Assembly: GCF_001875725.1 (NCBI RefSeq)
Contig: NZ_MLCQ01000017.1
Span: forward strand, 1-64,000
Direction: 5' to 3'
Source of the DNA: Corynebacterium sp. NML140438
Lineage (GTDB): Bacteria > Actinomycetota > Actinomycetes > Mycobacteriales > Mycobacteriaceae
DNA length: 64,000 nucleotides
Shown piece after piece: positions 25,680 through 34,381 of this stretch (position 1 is its first letter; each line of letters begins with the position of its first letter). A program made the position numbers and the translations under genes. Below the pieces are notes generated by a model. It saw only the letters and a program-made list of their open reading frames with translations, made no database searches and was not told where the DNA came from.

Positions 25680-26111
25680 ATGGCCGAGAACAAAGATGCA
25701 GACATCGTCCAGGTCGAAACGACCTCCGTCTTCCGTGCTGACCTTTTGAAGGAGATGGAAAGCGGCGCTGCTGCAGCTAACGACAACGTCACGAGCACGG
25801 AAAACTTGCCGGAAGGCGTGGCCTTGCTCGTGGTGAAGCGTGGACCCAACGCCGGTGCGCGTTTCCTGCTGGACCAGGATGCAACCACGGCTGGCCGCCA
25901 CCCAGAAGCGGATATTTTCCTCGACGATGTCACCGTGTCTCGTCGCCACGCTGAGTTCCGTCGCAATGGCGAATCCTTCGAGGTCGTCGATGTGGGCTCG
26001 CTGAACGGCACCTACGTCAACCGGGAGCCAAAGGACTCGCAGGTACTGTCATCGGGGGATGAAATTCAGATCGGCAAGTTCCGCCTGGTTTTCATCGCCG
26101 ACGAAAAGTAA
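25680..26111 (+). CDS. odhI: FHA-domain regulator OdhI (GarA)
   Basis: 143 residues. Residues 12-19 read VETTSVFR; the two adjacent Thr match the PknG target pair (Thr14/Thr15 in C. glutamicum). Residues 45-140 are a complete FHA domain with GRHPEADIFLDD, VSRRHAEFRR and VGSLNGTYVN. Unphosphorylated OdhI binds and inhibits the E1 part (OdhA) of 2-oxoglutarate dehydrogenase, sending 2-oxoglutarate to glutamate; PknG phosphorylation makes it fold on itself and releases the enzyme. Both mechanisms are established in C. glutamicum and Mycobacterium (GarA). It precedes ftsR. Confidence 0.96.
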   Translation: MAENKDADIVQVETTSVFRADLLKEMESGAAAANDNVTSTENLPEGVALLVVKRGPNAGARFLLDQDATTAGRHPEADIFLDDVTVSRRHAEFRRNGESFEVVDVGSLNGTYVNREPKDSQVLSSGDEIQIGKFRLVFIADEK

Positions 26112-26160
26112 TATTGTCCGCTAATCCGTCTCCGTCCACTAGAAAAGATTATCCATCACC

Positions 26161-26904
26161 GTGAGTGCAATTCGTCGAGCTGCTACAGAGCAAATGGGTA
26201 CCACTGCCGCACCTTCAGTGGCCAAGACCATGTCTATTGGTGTTGTCCTGAAACAGTTGCGGGAAGAATTCCCCGATGTGACAGTGTCGAAGATCCGCTT
26301 TCTTGAGTCTGAGGGACTGATCACGCCACAGCGCACCGCATCTGGATACCGGAGGTTCACAACCGACGATGTGGAACGACTGCGCTACATCCTCGTCACC
26401 CAGCGGGATAATTACTTGCCGCTGAAGGTGATCCGCGAGCAGCTTGAGGCAATGGACTCAGGCCAGGTCACGGCGATCATGAGCGTGGGGGAGTCAGACC
26501 AGCTGGTGTCTCCGGATAGCTTCCGCGCACCGACCTCGACGCATTTAAGCGACCGCGATGTCGCGGTGCAGGCTCAAGCAGACCAGCAGCTTGTCGACGA
26601 GTTTGTGCGCGACGGTTTGATTGTCCCCGACGCTGCAGGTCATTTCACCGCTGACGACGTCCGCGTTGTCACCGCAGCCATGGCACTGGCGGAGTTCGGC
26701 TTCGATTCGCGTCATTTAAAGACACTAAGGACGATGGCGCGACGACAGGCTGATCTAATTTCTCAAGTAACCGAGCCTGTGGCGAAATCTCGCAAAGAGA
26801 ATTCGACGCAGCAGGCAGAGGAGCTCGGGCAACAGCTTTCTGCTCTCGTTGTTTCCTTGCATGCTTCGCTTGTAAAGAACGAACTGCGTAACTTCGGGCG
26901 TTAG
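26161..26904 (+). CDS. ftsR: MerR-type regulator FtsR
   Basis: 247 residues, with MerR winged helix SIGVVLKQLREEFPD then SKIRFLESEGLITPQRT and GYRRFTTDDVERLRYIL. The C-terminal region is long and lacks a Cys metal site. Direct downstream placement from odhI and upstream of a BFN gene matches C. glutamicum ftsR, an activator of ftsZ, and M. tuberculosis Rv1828. The start is uncertain: GTG 26161 is given, with ATG 26194 or 26230 possible. No Shine-Dalgarno sequence is clear before 26161. Confidence 0.9.
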   Translation: MSAIRRAATEQMGTTAAPSVAKTMSIGVVLKQLREEFPDVTVSKIRFLESEGLITPQRTASGYRRFTTDDVERLRYILVTQRDNYLPLKVIREQLEAMDSGQVTAIMSVGESDQLVSPDSFRAPTSTHLSDRDVAVQAQADQQLVDEFVRDGLIVPDAAGHFTADDVRVVTAAMALAEFGFDSRHLKTLRTMARRQADLISQVTEPVAKSRKENSTQQAEELGQQLSALVVSLHASLVKNELRNFGR

Positions 26905-26905
26905 C

Positions 26906-27481
26906 ATGCAGACGCTGAATCTGCTGGGCGTGTACCCGGTTGGTCCGGAGCACTTCCTCTGTGCGTTGTTGCACGAACCAGAGCAGGACCTTTATCTGCC
27001 AGTGTGGCTTTCTCCCTTTTCGGGCGGAAAACTGGCCGCGTTGATCGACGGCGTCGAGCCACTGAACCCCAGTATTTACGAAACCTATTTAGAAACGTTG
27101 AAGGACTTGGGCGCCCAGGTCCAAGCAGTGCACATCGCAAGCTATTACGAGGGAGTGTTCCGTGCAGAAGTCTTGTTGAGCACCGGAAGCAAAGTCGATA
27201 CGAGTATGTCTGATGCACTGCTCTTGTCCTGGACCGGAGACATTTCTCTCCAGGTAGACGCGTTAGTTTTGAGACAGGCAGGTATCCGCATTTCTCCGGA
27301 CGACGCAAAAGGTTTGTTTGACCTTGATCTCCCGGATGGTTTGGGTGGGGCACAGGAGGGAAGCGTATCTGCCAGTGGCGACCCGGACGCTGACAGAGAT
27401 TTTGAACAGCTGATGAAGAGTCTCGGCGCTGATGATCTGTTTGCTTCAGATGAAGACGATGGGGATCACCCTTCCCAATAG
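26906..27481 (+). CDS. Bifunctional nuclease (BFN, DUF151) family protein
   Basis: 191 residues with the BFN domain in the first 135: LPVWLSPFSGGKLAALIDG, the RP-less but otherwise typical TYLETLKDLGAQVQAVHI, FRAEVLLSTG and SMSDALLLSWTGD. An acidic tail follows. The name comes from a plant protein with nuclease activity; bacterial function is unproven. It begins one base after the ftsR stop with no clear ribosome-binding site, so translation is probably coupled. This ftsR-BFN-MerR order matches Rv1828-Rv1829-Rv1830. Confidence 0.85.
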   Translation: MQTLNLLGVYPVGPEHFLCALLHEPEQDLYLPVWLSPFSGGKLAALIDGVEPLNPSIYETYLETLKDLGAQVQAVHIASYYEGVFRAEVLLSTGSKVDTSMSDALLLSWTGDISLQVDALVLRQAGIRISPDDAKGLFDLDLPDGLGGAQEGSVSASGDPDADRDFEQLMKSLGADDLFASDEDDGDHPSQ

Positions 27482-27605
27482 AAACCTCTCAATGTAAAGT
27501 AAAGGTTGAGACTTCGGCGTGTCTGCCCAAGCTGATACAGTCGTATGCTTAAGCTATCGGTACAAATACTGATAGCCGACACAATAAAAAACGGGAGTAT
27601 GGGAA

Positions 27606-28181
27606 ATGAGCGATCTGCAACAAGAGCTTGAGCTTTCTTCGTTGGAAGGGCCTGTTCAGGAAACGTTGTTCGATATCGGTCCTTCAGACGAGGTCGGGTA
27701 CCGCGTCCCGATCGCATGCCAGGTTGCTGGTATCACCTACCGACAGCTCGACTACTGGGCGCGAACCGATCTGGTCAAGCCATCAATCCGAGGCGCAAAA
27801 GGATCAGGGTCGCAGCGTCTTTACTCCTTCAAAGACATTCTCGTCCTGAAGATTGTGAAGGGCCTGCTGGACACCGGCATTTCGTTGCAGAATATTAGGC
27901 TCGCTGTGGACAAGCTCCGCAACCGTGGCGTGAACGACATCGCCGAAATCACGTTGGTGTCTGACGGAGCGACGGTATATGAGTGCCGCAGCAACGAAGA
28001 GGTCATCGACCTCCTCGGTGGAGGCCAAGGCGTCTTCGGTATTGCGGTCCCACAGATCATGAAAGATCTCACGGGTACTATTGCAGACTTCCCAGCAGAA
28101 ACCATTAATCCTGAACTCAACGACCCACAACCTGCCGGTTTCGACGAACTGGCAGATCGCCGTCGCCGTAAGTCTTCCTAG
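27606..28181 (+). CDS. MerR-family regulator (Rv1830/ResR-like)
   Basis: 191 residues. The MerR helix-turn-helix is at about 38-105 (YRVPIACQVAGITYRQLDYW, then KGSGSQRLYSFKDILVLKIV), followed by a dimer helix and a C-terminal domain of unknown ligand. By order it corresponds to M. tuberculosis Rv1830 (resR), a growth and division regulator linked to antibiotic resilience; orthology is inferred from context. The 124-base gap before it holds an inverted repeat (GCTATC...GATAGC, 27553-27576), possibly regulatory. Transcription stops at the hairpin at 28203-28249. Confidence 0.88.
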   Translation: MSDLQQELELSSLEGPVQETLFDIGPSDEVGYRVPIACQVAGITYRQLDYWARTDLVKPSIRGAKGSGSQRLYSFKDILVLKIVKGLLDTGISLQNIRLAVDKLRNRGVNDIAEITLVSDGATVYECRSNEEVIDLLGGGQGVFGIAVPQIMKDLTGTIADFPAETINPELNDPQPAGFDELADRRRRKSS

Positions 28182-28202
28182 GTCTTCCTCCGTATTCTCC
28201 GG

Positions 28203-28255
28203 AAAGGTCGTAGCTCCGCCGTATACTCCCCGGCAGGGCTGCGACCTTTATTCCT
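28203..28255. terminator. Terminator between convergent MerR and vWA genes
   Basis: AAAGGTCGTAGC (28203-28214) pairs with GCTGCGACCTTT (28238-28249), 12 bp with one G-T pair, between two genes that end facing each other. It may act in both directions; the T-run is broken. Confidence 0.65.
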
Positions 28256-28271
28256 ATAAACCAAGAAATCT

Positions 28272-29666
28272 TCAGTCAACCGCTTCTGCTACTGCTGGCC
28301 CGACCTGGTCAGCAGTGCGGGCTTCCTTGACTACAGCGGCAACGTCGGAAACTACGTCATCAGCAGGGTTGTCGCCTACTCGAACAACACTGAGCGTGAT
28401 GCGCTCACCGAAATGATCGCGCAACTCCTGTGCCGCTTCCGGCGCACCGTTGTCATCAGATGTACCTGTTGTGATCAACACTATTCGAACATCCCGATCG
28501 AGCTCATGCATTGCAGCGCTAGCTGCGAAGAGTGCCTCGCGGGTCTGAGGGACGCCTCCTGTGCCGAGCATTTTTGCGGTGTTTGCGACATCATCTGAGT
28601 CACCAGTCATGGCTATGTTGTTACGCCATCCCTTTATCACGCCTGGGTTCAGCGGTGAAGAATAATTCCACAGCGCCACTTGATGGCCAGACTGGGTGAT
28701 GCGCTTCGCAGCGTCACCGATTGCAGCGTCGACCGCTGGCTTGAACGGTTGCATTCCATCGGAAGTGTCGTACAGGAACAGCGTATCTCGAGGACCTTGC
28801 TGCTCCTGAGCGTCTGCCTCAGCGTTGTGGTCCTGACCGGATTCAGCTGCGGGTGTTTCGCCAACCTGGGACCAAACGTGTTCCGATACCGTGACTACTT
28901 GGCTATTCTTATCGGCCTTTAGCGCTGAGGCAGCCTGCTTCATCAGGTCTTGTCCAGCGCGAGATTTATTTTCATCCACGGTGTCGGTGCTATTCAACGG
29001 AATTCCGACGTAGTTCAGCACAGCATTAAGGGACGTGAACACCCGGTCGCCGGTCGCATTTCCAAACACTGCTGCGTAGAGCCCTTGGTCGATTTGGATT
29101 TCATCGACGCTTTGTACAGCATGTGCTTCCACGGCCGTCGCGGCTAAACCTTCATCCGCAGCAAGCAAAGACGCAACGGCAGCGGACGCATCTGAACGTT
29201 CGGGCAGCACGAAACGAACTGATTCCAGCTTGAGGGATCCCGGGTCTGTCGAGGTCTGTCCCTCGACACCAAGCGGGGCGGCGTAGACCACCTGCGGCTC
29301 CGAGACTGCCGCGGATCGCTGTGCGCTATGGAGGATAGCCTCAGTGTTCATAGACTCTGGTGCGAGCAACAATGCTGCGTCGTCAACCCTATCGACGAGC
29401 TCCGCTCGCACACAGTAATCCCGAACGACGCGGTGCGCATCGTTGTAGGCAGCTACAACGGCGTCACCTACCGAGCTATCGGTAGAAGCAATGGGGAGGG
29501 ATAGCTCTCCTGCAACGCACTCGGGTTCGGCAGCGGTTTCGGCACGGTCCGGCTTGAGCTTCATCATCAAGATGGCACTCAGGATCACTGCGAGCGCAAC
29601 CAGAATGACCAGGATCGCTCCACCAGACAAGCGAAAATTACTCTTGCCATCAGAATGTCGGCCCAT
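28272..29666 (-). CDS. Membrane-anchored von Willebrand factor A-like protein
   Basis: 464 residues. One N-terminal transmembrane helix (about 15-37, ILVILVALAVILSAILMM) anchors a large external part. Residues 50-250 resemble a substrate-binding-like domain. Residues 290-460 are a vWA domain: TLFLYDTSDGMQPF at the MIDAS position, a late RIVLITTGTSD strand, and Thr/Gly-rich GTGGVPQTREALFAA between. The MIDAS DxSxS is degenerate (DTSDG), so metal binding is doubtful. Proteins of this build occur in mycolate-forming actinobacteria. Partner unknown. Confidence 0.8.
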   Translation of the reverse strand: MGRHSDGKSNFRLSGGAILVILVALAVILSAILMMKLKPDRAETAAEPECVAGELSLPIASTDSSVGDAVVAAYNDAHRVVRDYCVRAELVDRVDDAALLLAPESMNTEAILHSAQRSAAVSEPQVVYAAPLGVEGQTSTDPGSLKLESVRFVLPERSDASAAVASLLAADEGLAATAVEAHAVQSVDEIQIDQGLYAAVFGNATGDRVFTSLNAVLNYVGIPLNSTDTVDENKSRAGQDLMKQAASALKADKNSQVVTVSEHVWSQVGETPAAESGQDHNAEADAQEQQGPRDTLFLYDTSDGMQPFKPAVDAAIGDAAKRITQSGHQVALWNYSSPLNPGVIKGWRNNIAMTGDSDDVANTAKMLGTGGVPQTREALFAASAAMHELDRDVRIVLITTGTSDDNGAPEAAQELRDHFGERITLSVVRVGDNPADDVVSDVAAVVKEARTADQVGPAVAEAVD

Positions 29667-29717
29667 GCCAATACCGTCCTTACTTCATGTACAACCCGTT
29701 TAGCGTTGCAAAACAGT

Positions 29718-30584
29718 CTAATGCTCCATCACCACGTCCAGGAGAGCGACGAGCCGAGACCGCAACTCTTCTCCACGCGCGGTGAGCGCACGTTGACGCT
29801 GAACATACGTGATTTTCCCCTCTGTCGTCTCCACTGGAACGACGTCGAAGCCAAGTCCCCGGCAGTCATAGGGGGAGGCTTCCATGTCGAGACGTCGAGC
29901 GTCAGTCGCCAGCTCGAAGCAATCAAGCAGCAGTTCCCCCGGCACCAAGGGGCCTAGCTTGAGCGCCCACTTGAACAAATCCATTGTTGCGTGCACACAA
30001 CCAGGCTGCTCCTGGGAGATCTGGTCTTCCCGCTGCAATACCCTCACGTTGAGTGGGCGCGCAGGAGCGGTAAAGAAGCGAAACGCGTCAAAATGGCTAC
30101 AACGCAGTTGATGCGACTCGACGACTTCGTCGGTCCCTTCAGTGCCTAAGCGCAGCGGGAGGTCGTGCCGTGGGTGATCCTCTCTGTAGAGCATGGCCCA
30201 TTCGTGCAGGCCAAAGCAATCAAAGTGGGCAGGACGCGACTGAGTAGCGCGCAGCAGTTGATAAATTTCCTCCACATCTTGCTGGCGCTGGTTGAGAAAC
30301 GACTCAACATTTACGCAGATGTCTCTGCCACCGATTACGTTGTAATCGCGCCAGGATGCTTGAGGGAGCGAAGAGGCGTCGAGAAGCACTGTGTGCACCC
30401 CGGGGTGCCATTTTTTAAGATGCGTGGGGCGAAACCTGTAATAGTCGAACAGGAAATCCCACACCGGGTGCTTCAGCGCGCGACGACGGCGCGCAAGGTG
30501 CGGCTCAACAAACTCAGCCGCACGCTGCTCATGAGACGCGATTCGAGCCGAATACTCTGAGGGCGCGAGGAACGAACGAATCAT
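29718..30584 (-). CDS. Uncharacterised protein annotated elsewhere as 3-methyladenine DNA glycosylase
   Basis: 288 residues, soluble, rich in Arg, His and aromatic residues (HPVWDFLFDYYRFRPTHLKKW, cut here to HPVWDFLFDYYRF and RPTHLKKW; FGLHEWAMLY; YDCRGLGFDVVPVET). Family members in corynebacteria and mycobacteria carry the label 3-methyladenine DNA glycosylase, but I see no helix-hairpin-helix or AAG-type active site, so the function is uncertain. ATG 30584 overlaps the stop of the upstream CNNM gene as ATGA, so translation is coupled. Confidence 0.78.
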   Translation of the reverse strand: MIRSFLAPSEYSARIASHEQRAAEFVEPHLARRRRALKHPVWDFLFDYYRFRPTHLKKWHPGVHTVLLDASSLPQASWRDYNVIGGRDICVNVESFLNQRQQDVEEIYQLLRATQSRPAHFDCFGLHEWAMLYREDHPRHDLPLRLGTEGTDEVVESHQLRCSHFDAFRFFTAPARPLNVRVLQREDQISQEQPGCVHATMDLFKWALKLGPLVPGELLLDCFELATDARRLDMEASPYDCRGLGFDVVPVETTEGKITYVQRQRALTARGEELRSRLVALLDVVMEH

Positions 30585-31633
30585 GAATTTTCGTGCGTCC
30601 AATCCGCCACCGTGCCCACATACTCCTCAATGATGTCCTCAAGGGCCAACACCCCCACGAGCCGTCCGTGATCACGAACCTGTGCCATGTGCGCTGAACG
30701 ACGGTGTAAAGAAGTCAACGCGCTATCTAACGACTCGGAACCATCAATGACAGTCAGCGGGCGAATACGGCTGACTGGAACGAGGGGATCGTCCTCATCC
30801 GATTCCATGAGGTCCAAAATGTCCTTCACGTGGATGTAACCAACGAGTATGCCTGAGGCCCGTGCTACTGGGAATCGTGAATAGCCAGTCTCACGCACTG
30901 CCTCCTCGATGACGGAAAGTGCAACACCCTCCGGGAAGAACGGAATAGTAGTCAGGCGATCGAGGGGGATCATCACCTCTTTGAGATTCCTTGACTCGGA
31001 CCGCAGAGCCTTCGAGAGACGGGCGGTCTCCTCAGCATCGAGAAGGCCTTCCTCACGTGATTCGCGAATCATGTTCGCCAACTGTTTTTGATCCACAGTG
31101 GATGCAAGCTCGTCACGCTGTTCGATGCCGAACATTGCGAGCGTCTTACGTGCCACCCAGTTCAAAAACCGGATGAATGGACTGGTGACGTTCATCCAGA
31201 GCGTCATCGCAGGGGTGAGCCAAACCGCCGTTGACTCCGGACCCGCGATTGCAATGTTTTTCGGCACCATCTCACCGAACAAGATGTGCAAGAACGAAAT
31301 AAATGCCAGCGCAATGATGAACGAAACAGGGTGCAGCCACTCACTCGGCAACCCAAGCGCGAGAAACGGAACCTCAATATAGTGAGCGACGGCAGGTTCG
31401 GCGACTTTACCGAGTACGAGCGACGCGATGGTAATGCCTAGTTGGGCACCAGCAAGATAGATCGAGAGGTGCTCCGTTGCGTAAAGCACGGCGGCCACAT
31501 TCGTTTTGCCTTGTGCCTGCATCGACTCCAGTCGATCGCGCCTCGACGACACAAGTGCGAACTCCGACGCAACGAAAAACGCATTGATCGCAAGGAGGAC
31601 CACAATCAGTAGGGCCGCTACCCAAATACTCAT
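30581..31633 (-). CDS. CNNM/CorC-type transporter with CBS domains (short paralog)
   Basis: 350 residues. An N-terminal DUF21 domain with about four membrane segments (about 1-135: ALLIVVLLAINAFFVASEF; SLVLGKVAEPAV; FGEMVPKNIAIAGPE) is followed by two CBS domains (about 200-335: MIPLDRLTTIPFF, YSRFPVARASGILVGYIHVKDIL cut to YSRFPVARASG and HVKDIL). The third C-terminal CorC_HlyC domain of longer relatives is missing. The family handles Mg2+/Co2+ efflux in some bacteria. Overlaps both neighbours by 4 bases. Confidence 0.88.
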   Translation of the reverse strand: MSIWVAALLIVVLLAINAFFVASEFALVSSRRDRLESMQAQGKTNVAAVLYATEHLSIYLAGAQLGITIASLVLGKVAEPAVAHYIEVPFLALGLPSEWLHPVSFIIALAFISFLHILFGEMVPKNIAIAGPESTAVWLTPAMTLWMNVTSPFIRFLNWVARKTLAMFGIEQRDELASTVDQKQLANMIRESREEGLLDAEETARLSKALRSESRNLKEVMIPLDRLTTIPFFPEGVALSVIEEAVRETGYSRFPVARASGILVGYIHVKDILDLMESDEDDPLVPVSRIRPLTVIDGSESLDSALTSLHRRSAHMAQVRDHGRLVGVLALEDIIEEYVGTVADWTHENS

Positions 31634-33024
31634 TGTGTTGGCCTCCTATCAAACTCTTCGGCTTCCTCGGGCGAAATCGGACTCAAGATTGCTCGATCGA
31701 TCCTTCGGTTGTCCATTGTCGATACCCTAGCAAGCCAGTGGCCGACGCTGCCGGTTTCAAACTGTTCCTGGAAGTCAGTCGTCCCTGTAGGAAGTACTAC
31801 CTTGTCACCGACTGTGGGAATATGTCCGAGCGCCGACATGATCAGTCCACCAAGCGTTTCGTACGGCCCGTCCGGCGCAACGTAGCCGAGCTCCTCTTGA
31901 AGCTCATCGAGTCGCACCAAACCGGAAATCTCCCAAGAGGTGCCTACGTGCGAAAAGTCGCGCTCGGATTCGCGGTCGTCGTATTCGTCATACACCTCAC
32001 CGAGGATTTCTTCAACGACGTCTTCAATCGTGACAAGCCCCTGCGTGCCGCCAAATTCGTCTGCGACCAGCACTACCTGTGACCCTGCAGAACGAACACG
32101 GTTCAGTACAGCATCACCGTCAAGCGTCCCAGGAATGAATGGCACAGGCTTCGCAAGCGTTGACAGCTTAGTGCTTGCGCGCAAGGGCTTATCGACCGAG
32201 AACGCGTCTTTAATGTGGACAACGCCAATCGTGTCATCTAAGTCACCGCGACGAACAGGAAAGCGCGAGTGTCCAGTTTCACGGGCAAACGAAATCAGGT
32301 CCGCCACGGTGTCCTCGGCGTCGAGAGCATTAATAGTGGAACGAGGGGTCATCACTGCCTCAGCGGTAGTCTCGCCGAACTGGAGCGACCTATCGATCAC
32401 CGCAGCGGTGTCTGCGTCAAGGTCTCCCGATTCCATAGAGTTGCGCACAACCGCTCCGAGCTCCTGGCCTGAACGAGCAGAGGCCAATTCATCCGCAGGC
32501 TCAATGCCCAGTTTGCGCACGATCCAATTCGCAGATGTGTTCAGCCACCGGATGAACCAACTGGCGGCCGTATTAAAGGCGTTGACCGGAGGTACCACGA
32601 CGCGTGCTGTCTTTAGCGGATCAGTAATCGCCATGTTCTTTGGAACAAGTTCGCCAAAAACCATCGAAAGCAATGTTGCGATTGCGAGCGCTAGAATGAG
32701 CGCAACCGTCGTTGAAGCTGTCTCATTCAAGCCTACGAGTTCAAGCAGGGGAGTGAAGAACTTACCCAACACTGGTTCCGCGAGGAAGCCAGCGGCGAGC
32801 GTCGTGACAGTAATACCGAGCTGCGCGCCGGACAGTACAAAGGAGAGATTTGCGTGATCACGCGCTACGGCTTTTGCTGTGCGGTCGCCCACTTCGCGGA
32901 CGTGCTCGTCGATAGTTGAGCGCTCCAGACCCGTCATCGCAAACTCGATTGCAACGAATAGACCGGTCGAAGCCGTCAACACGATGAAGCCCAAGAGGGC
33001 AAAAATTGAAATAACTATATCCAT
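31630..33024 (-). CDS. CNNM/CorC-type transporter with CBS and CorC_HlyC domains (long paralog)
   Basis: 464 residues. DUF21 membrane part (about 1-190: ALLGFIVLTASTGLFVAIEF; FGELVPKNMAITDP), two CBS domains (about 210-335: VMTPRSTINALD; HSRFPVRRGD; GVVHIKDAF), and a C-terminal CorC_HlyC FAD-like domain (about 350-440: GLVRLDELQEELGY, LGHIPTVGDKV). Probably a divalent-cation transporter; the older hemolysin name is not supported. Its end overlaps the short paralog (ATGA), and it follows the DEAD helicase by three bases. Confidence 0.88.
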   Translation of the reverse strand: MDIVISIFALLGFIVLTASTGLFVAIEFAMTGLERSTIDEHVREVGDRTAKAVARDHANLSFVLSGAQLGITVTTLAAGFLAEPVLGKFFTPLLELVGLNETASTTVALILALAIATLLSMVFGELVPKNMAITDPLKTARVVVPPVNAFNTAASWFIRWLNTSANWIVRKLGIEPADELASARSGQELGAVVRNSMESGDLDADTAAVIDRSLQFGETTAEAVMTPRSTINALDAEDTVADLISFARETGHSRFPVRRGDLDDTIGVVHIKDAFSVDKPLRASTKLSTLAKPVPFIPGTLDGDAVLNRVRSAGSQVVLVADEFGGTQGLVTIEDVVEEILGEVYDEYDDRESERDFSHVGTSWEISGLVRLDELQEELGYVAPDGPYETLGGLIMSALGHIPTVGDKVVLPTGTTDFQEQFETGSVGHWLARVSTMDNRRIDRAILSPISPEEAEEFDRRPTQ

Positions 33025-33027
33025 CGA

Positions 33028-34335
33028 CTATGCCCGAGGCGTACGCCGCCTACTGCTCCTTCCCGCTGATCGTCGCCGTTGACTGCCGGTCTTTGGGCGT
33101 TTCGGACGTCCGCTGGAATTCCGGCTCTTTCCATGTTGCGTGGGTTGTCCGCCTGGTGGTGGCAACGGTGTACCCGATGGCTTCTTAGCACCGGTGACTT
33201 CTACCAACTCAGGTGAAAGCATCCGGGCATCTATCTCCATTGCCCGTACCCCGGCTTTATCCAACAGCGCACGCACTTCCTTACGCTGCGAGTCGACCAC
33301 TAACGTGACAACATTGCCTTCAGCGCCGGCACGTGCAGTGCGGCCTGCGCGGTGCAAGTAAGCCTTATGCTCTGCGGGAGGATCGATGTGGACTACGAGT
33401 GAGACGCCCGTGACGTCGATCCCGCGAGCTGCAATGTCTGTAGCGACGAGCACGGGAGTAGAACCATCAGCGAAACCGTCAAGCGCGCGGGTTCGCGCCC
33501 CCTGGCCTTTATCGCCGTGAATACCCTGGGCGTGAATGCCTGCGCGACGCAACTTCTTTACCTGTCGGTCCACTCCGTGCTTAGTGCGCATAAACATGAT
33601 TGTTTTGCCTTCACGCGCTGCTATTTCTATAGCCCTGGCATTGCGCGTTTCGCGGTCGTCACACAGCAACACAAAGTGCTTCATCGTCTTCACCGCAGAC
33701 TTGACTGGGGCCGTTGAGTGCGTAACCGGGTCGTGCATGTAGCGATCAACGATCTTCTGCACATCCCCATCAAGCGTGGCGGAAAACAGCAGCTTCTGTG
33801 CTTCCTGAGGTGCTCGGTCCAAAAGCTTTACTACCTGAGGCATAAACCCCATGTCAGCCATCTGGTCAGCCTCATCCAGCGTGACAATCTCAAGCGAACC
33901 AAAACTGAGCACGTTACGCTGCAGTAGGTCCTCTGCGCGGCCCGGTGTCGCTACTAAAAGATCAACCGGCGCCGCAAACGATCGGATCTGGGTGTTAATG
34001 TTTACGCCTCCGACAACCTCCAATACCCGCAGCCCCAACGCATTCGCCGGGGCATTGAGGCGCTGGCGGATTTGGGAGGCAAGCTCACGCGTTGGAGCCA
34101 GAACGAGCCCACGCGGTTTTCCCGGGCGACTAGGCGCGCCGGCGAGACGCGCCAGCATCGGCAAACCAAAAGTAAAGGTCTTGCCAGAACCAGTCGGGCC
34201 GCGGCCGAGCACGTCCTTGCCTGACAGTGCGTCGGGAATAGCCGCTTCTTGAATCGGAAATGGCTCAGTAATTCCCTCTTCAGCGAGAGCGCGCACTAGG
34301 GGGGTCGGAAGGCCCAGATCGGCAAAACTTTTCAT
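33028..34335 (-). CDS. DEAD-box RNA helicase (RhlE-like)
   Basis: 435 residues. Q-motif (FADLGLPTPLVRALAEEGI; PFPIQEAAIP), motif I GPTGSGKTFTFG, Ia APTRELASQI, II TLDEADQM, III SATLDG, V ATDIAARGID and VI HRAGRTARAG are all present, so an active ATPase is expected. The C-terminal tail (about 390-435) is rich in Arg, Ser, Pro and Gly and likely binds RNA. ATG 34335 is chosen because it opens the Q-motif and a TAGGGT box lies 7 bases upstream (leaderless). Longer in-frame starts run towards gnd. Confidence 0.9.
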   Translation of the reverse strand: MKSFADLGLPTPLVRALAEEGITEPFPIQEAAIPDALSGKDVLGRGPTGSGKTFTFGLPMLARLAGAPSRPGKPRGLVLAPTRELASQIRQRLNAPANALGLRVLEVVGGVNINTQIRSFAAPVDLLVATPGRAEDLLQRNVLSFGSLEIVTLDEADQMADMGFMPQVVKLLDRAPQEAQKLLFSATLDGDVQKIVDRYMHDPVTHSTAPVKSAVKTMKHFVLLCDDRETRNARAIEIAAREGKTIMFMRTKHGVDRQVKKLRRAGIHAQGIHGDKGQGARTRALDGFADGSTPVLVATDIAARGIDVTGVSLVVHIDPPAEHKAYLHRAGRTARAGAEGNVVTLVVDSQRKEVRALLDKAGVRAMEIDARMLSPELVEVTGAKKPSGTPLPPPGGQPTQHGKSRNSSGRPKRPKTGSQRRRSAGRSSRRRTPRA

Positions 34336-34342
34336 TGCAAAC

Positions 34343-34348
34343 ACCCTA
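34343..34348 (-). promoter_or_regulatory. Candidate -10 box, leaderless DEAD-helicase promoter
   Basis: On the minus strand TAGGGT lies 7 bases before ATG 34335 with no ribosome-binding site, in the 46-base gap after gnd. Confidence 0.45.
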
Positions 34349-34381
34349 GTGCCTTTATGCGGACAGGTGCTATCGCCACGC

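Noticed and set aside
29718..30584. Calling this gene a DNA glycosylase
   Set aside because: No glycosylase motif is visible; the name is kept only as a note on common annotation.
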